Position numbers and translations under genes: made by a program. Below, in pieces: positions 62,711 through 64,000 of a DNA stretch of 64,000 nucleotides. Numbering within the stretch: position 1 is the first letter of the stretch; the number at the start of each line of letters is the position of its first letter. Under the pieces are notes generated by a model that was given only the letters and a program-made list of their open reading frames with translations, had not been told where the DNA came from and did not search any database. The DNA comes from Limnovirga sp038203525 (GTDB lineage Bacteria > Bacteroidota > Bacteroidia > Chitinophagales > Chitinophagaceae): the NCBI GenBank assembly GCA_038203525.1, contig JBBRDW010000008.1, positions 12,145 to 76,144 on the forward strand. The letters are read 5' to 3'.

Positions 62711-63089
62711 TTTTGGAATGTAACTGAGCCTTTATTACGATTGAGATCTCAGCCAATTGATGTTGGTCAGGTGACCACAGGTGTTCGGAAGAACTTTTGA
62801 AAACGGTATTGATTTTCATTTTCTACAAAAGGGACACCCCCTTCGGAACGGGTTAACTCCCTTTTCAAGCAAAAGTTTCCGAATCCGCGGGTATTAATTG
62901 CTTTTTTGTGCAGCCAGCCTTTTCCATTATGCCTAATACGACCGCCAATAATGTAACCGCTCTATACCTACTGGGAAATAATCACCCCAATAATATGCGA
63001 ATCGTGTGATTCATTTCCTCAAATGCCTGGTATTCGCGCTTTTTTAGGCATCTGCTTTGCAATTTGGTATTTGGCTTGTTTTTTAGGCT
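62711..63089. other. Intergenic region before the sigma-like ORF
   Basis: No gene or clear promoter was found. A short GGGACACCCCCTTCGG...CGGGTTAACTCCC stretch (62831-62862) is the only GC-rich feature and its meaning is unknown. Confidence 0.4.
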
Positions 63090-63500
63090 ATGTTAAACAT
63101 GACCTTAAAAACCGAAATATTATCAGAGAAACAAATAATTATCATGCTTCAGGAAAATAATCCTTTAGCCTGGGCAAGTATATATGACAAATATGCCCCA
63201 GCCATCTATGGTTTAATTTGTAAGCTAACAGACGATCAATTGGTTGCTGAAAAAATTTTTATAACTGCTTTTGTTCAATTGAGAGCTTCTGGCACTCTTA
63301 CGAAAATAACCTATGCACTATATGGTATCCTGTTGAGACATACTTACTCCTGCGCAACCGAATATTTAAAACAGGCAGGAATAATTCCAAAAATCCTGGA
63401 TTCGTCTAAAGAAAGCAGACTCTTCCATCTGCTAGCTACCAAATGCAATTTCCTGAAAGAAGCTGAGTCCATTCTTGCTATCTCCGTAAAAGAAACTTAA
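63090..63500 (+). CDS. Sigma-factor region-2-like protein, possibly truncated
   Basis: ORF of 136 residues whose first 80 residues resemble the start of ECF sigma factors: IIIMLQENNPLAWASIYDKY, APAIYGLICKLTDDQLVAEK and YALYGILLRHTYSC. The DNA-binding region 4 is absent or unrecognisable. A TAA at 63498 ends the frame, but the same frame continues for 34 more codons (KTLHKEFFELQKQKNVSENT) to a TGA at 63603, so an in-frame nonsense change is likely. The ATG at 63099 is an alternative start. It is bracketed by inverted D-type repeat arms (62666 and 63671). It may be a decayed regulator. Confidence 0.5.
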   Translation: MLNMTLKTEILSEKQIIIMLQENNPLAWASIYDKYAPAIYGLICKLTDDQLVAEKIFITAFVQLRASGTLTKITYALYGILLRHTYSCATEYLKQAGIIPKILDSSKESRLFHLLATKCNFLKEAESILAISVKET

Positions 63501-63670
63501 AAGACACTCCACAAAGAATTTTTTGAACTCCAAAAGCAAAAAAATGTTTCTGAAAATACTCGCAGTGACGGTGACATTTTTATAGATAAGCTTCAAAAGA
63601 CATGAAAGAACTTCTCCGAACGAGACTCTAGCCCAAGCGCTGGTATTTACACCTCAAAAAATATTTGAAA

Positions 63671-63715
63671 GTACAACACTGCGACCACCGTCCCGGCGAA
63701 TATGCGTCAAGCTAA
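63671..63715 (-). repeat. Inverted-arm element, right arm (subtype D)
   Basis: Begins GTACAACACTGCGACCACCG and ends TATGCGTCAAGCTAA. Read in reverse it matches the left arm at 62666 along its length, with the sigma-like ORF between. Confidence 0.78.
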
Positions 63716-63750
63716 TTTTCATTTAATAGCATTAAAATGCAGCACTTATA

Positions 63751-63914
63751 CGCCAGCTGCGTAACCCGTTTGTAGGTTAATAAATATGCCAAACAAAATC
63801 TGCCCCGCTGGGGCAGCCTGATTATTTACATGTTTTGTAGGAATGTAAGGTTGCCCCGCTGGGGCAAGGATGATTTGTATGATAATTTTCTACCAACGGG
63901 TTACGCCGCCGGCG
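63751..63914. repeat. Composite palindromic repeat with two GC-rich hairpins
   Basis: Outer arms GCGTAACCCGTT (63759-63770) and AACGGGTTACGC (63895-63906) are inverted. Inside are two identical 15-bp palindromes TGCCCCGCTGGGGCA at 63801-63815 and 63852-63866. It is unrelated in sequence to the inverted-arm family. No gene is present. Confidence 0.85.
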
Positions 63915-63983
63915 TAAAAACTCCGAGGCAAAAAACCCCTCAAACGATTTCTACAGCTATGTTCTGGCTATTAAGTTTCAAAC

Positions 63984-64000
63984 TTAGCTTGACGCATGTG
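63984..64000 (+). repeat. Start of a further D-type arm, cut by the window end
   Basis: TTAGCTTGACGCATGTG matches the outer end of the D-type arm at 62666. The rest lies outside the window. Confidence 0.6.

Noticed and set aside
62634..62819. Small frame containing LWSPDQHQLAE
   Set aside because: Overlaps the D-type arm; no homology-like pattern.
1..64000. Search for intact transposase or recombinase genes that could move the arms
   Set aside because: None of the coding frames resembles a transposase, tyrosine or serine recombinase, or RAYT protein.

Overview
The window looks like chromosomal DNA of a Bacteroidota member, most likely a Chitinophagaceae-type bacterium. Several proteins end in type IX secretion (T9SS) sorting domains, some promoters fit the Bacteroidota TTG-N18/19-TAnnTTTG pattern, there is a UpxY-type antiterminator, and the DNA ligase/exonuclease pair is of the Bacteroidota type. 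No rRNA, tRNA, CRISPR array or intact transposase was recognised.

Layout. 1-2.2 kb: 3' part of a CPA1 Na+/H+ antiporter and a small haem-binding protein. 2.9-5.7 kb (minus): a FecR-TPR protein followed by a CHASE2-transmembrane-TIR protein. 6.1-9.3 kb (minus): a secreted reprolysin-like metalloprotease. 10.2-12.9 kb: ligase-associated exonuclease plus ATP-dependent DNA ligase. 13.4-26.5 kb: a mostly plus-strand glycan and redox region with GH92, an FAD oxidoreductase, an Ldh-family dehydrogenase, a dihaem cytochrome, a decayed acyltransferase, an L,D-transpeptidase, cyanophycinase, GH16 and GH125. 26.7-36 kb: a lysozyme-like protein, an ECF sigma/membrane protein pair, a Tat-exported amine oxidase, a SpmA-SpmB fusion, YchF and a sialidase-like T9SS protein. 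36.2-62.2 kb: a large minus-strand exopolysaccharide cluster. It reads Wza, Wzc, UpxY, a glycosyltransferase-like protein, Wzm, Wzt, a methyltransferase-like protein, six GT2/GT4 enzymes with AsnB among them, Wzy, GNAT, a further GT4, an aminotransferase, a short sugar-phosphate transferase and a PHP-type tyrosine phosphatase. It is interrupted by one plus-strand T9SS gene. 63.1 kb: a sigma-region-2-like ORF, possibly broken.

The most striking feature is a dense family of inverted-arm repeats. About forty arms of roughly 50 bp occupy most larger intergenic gaps. Each arm has an outer tip like AGCCCGGC and an inner core TTGCGTCGCACTCTTGTAC. The left (L) orientation nearly always precedes the right (R) orientation, so the arms form L-spacer-R units. 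Most units are 120-520 bp, but several have a whole gene between the arms: the T9SS gene inside the polysaccharide cluster, GH125, the SpmA-SpmB fusion, the sigma/membrane pair and the sigma-like ORF. The arms come in at least four sequence subtypes, and one unit often mixes two. The elements cut the polysaccharide cluster into blocks of one to four genes and even separate wzt from wzm. No transposase for them lies in the window, so whether they are MITE-like elements, mobile gene cassettes or regulatory/architectural DNA is open.

The polysaccharide cluster has an outer-membrane exporter, a tyrosine autokinase with a Tyr-rich tail, a likely cognate PHP phosphatase at the far end, an ABC exporter and a Wzy-like polymerase/ligase, but no recognisable Wzx flippase. 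Coordinates of repeat arms are read by eye and may be off by a few bases at the degenerate outer ends.
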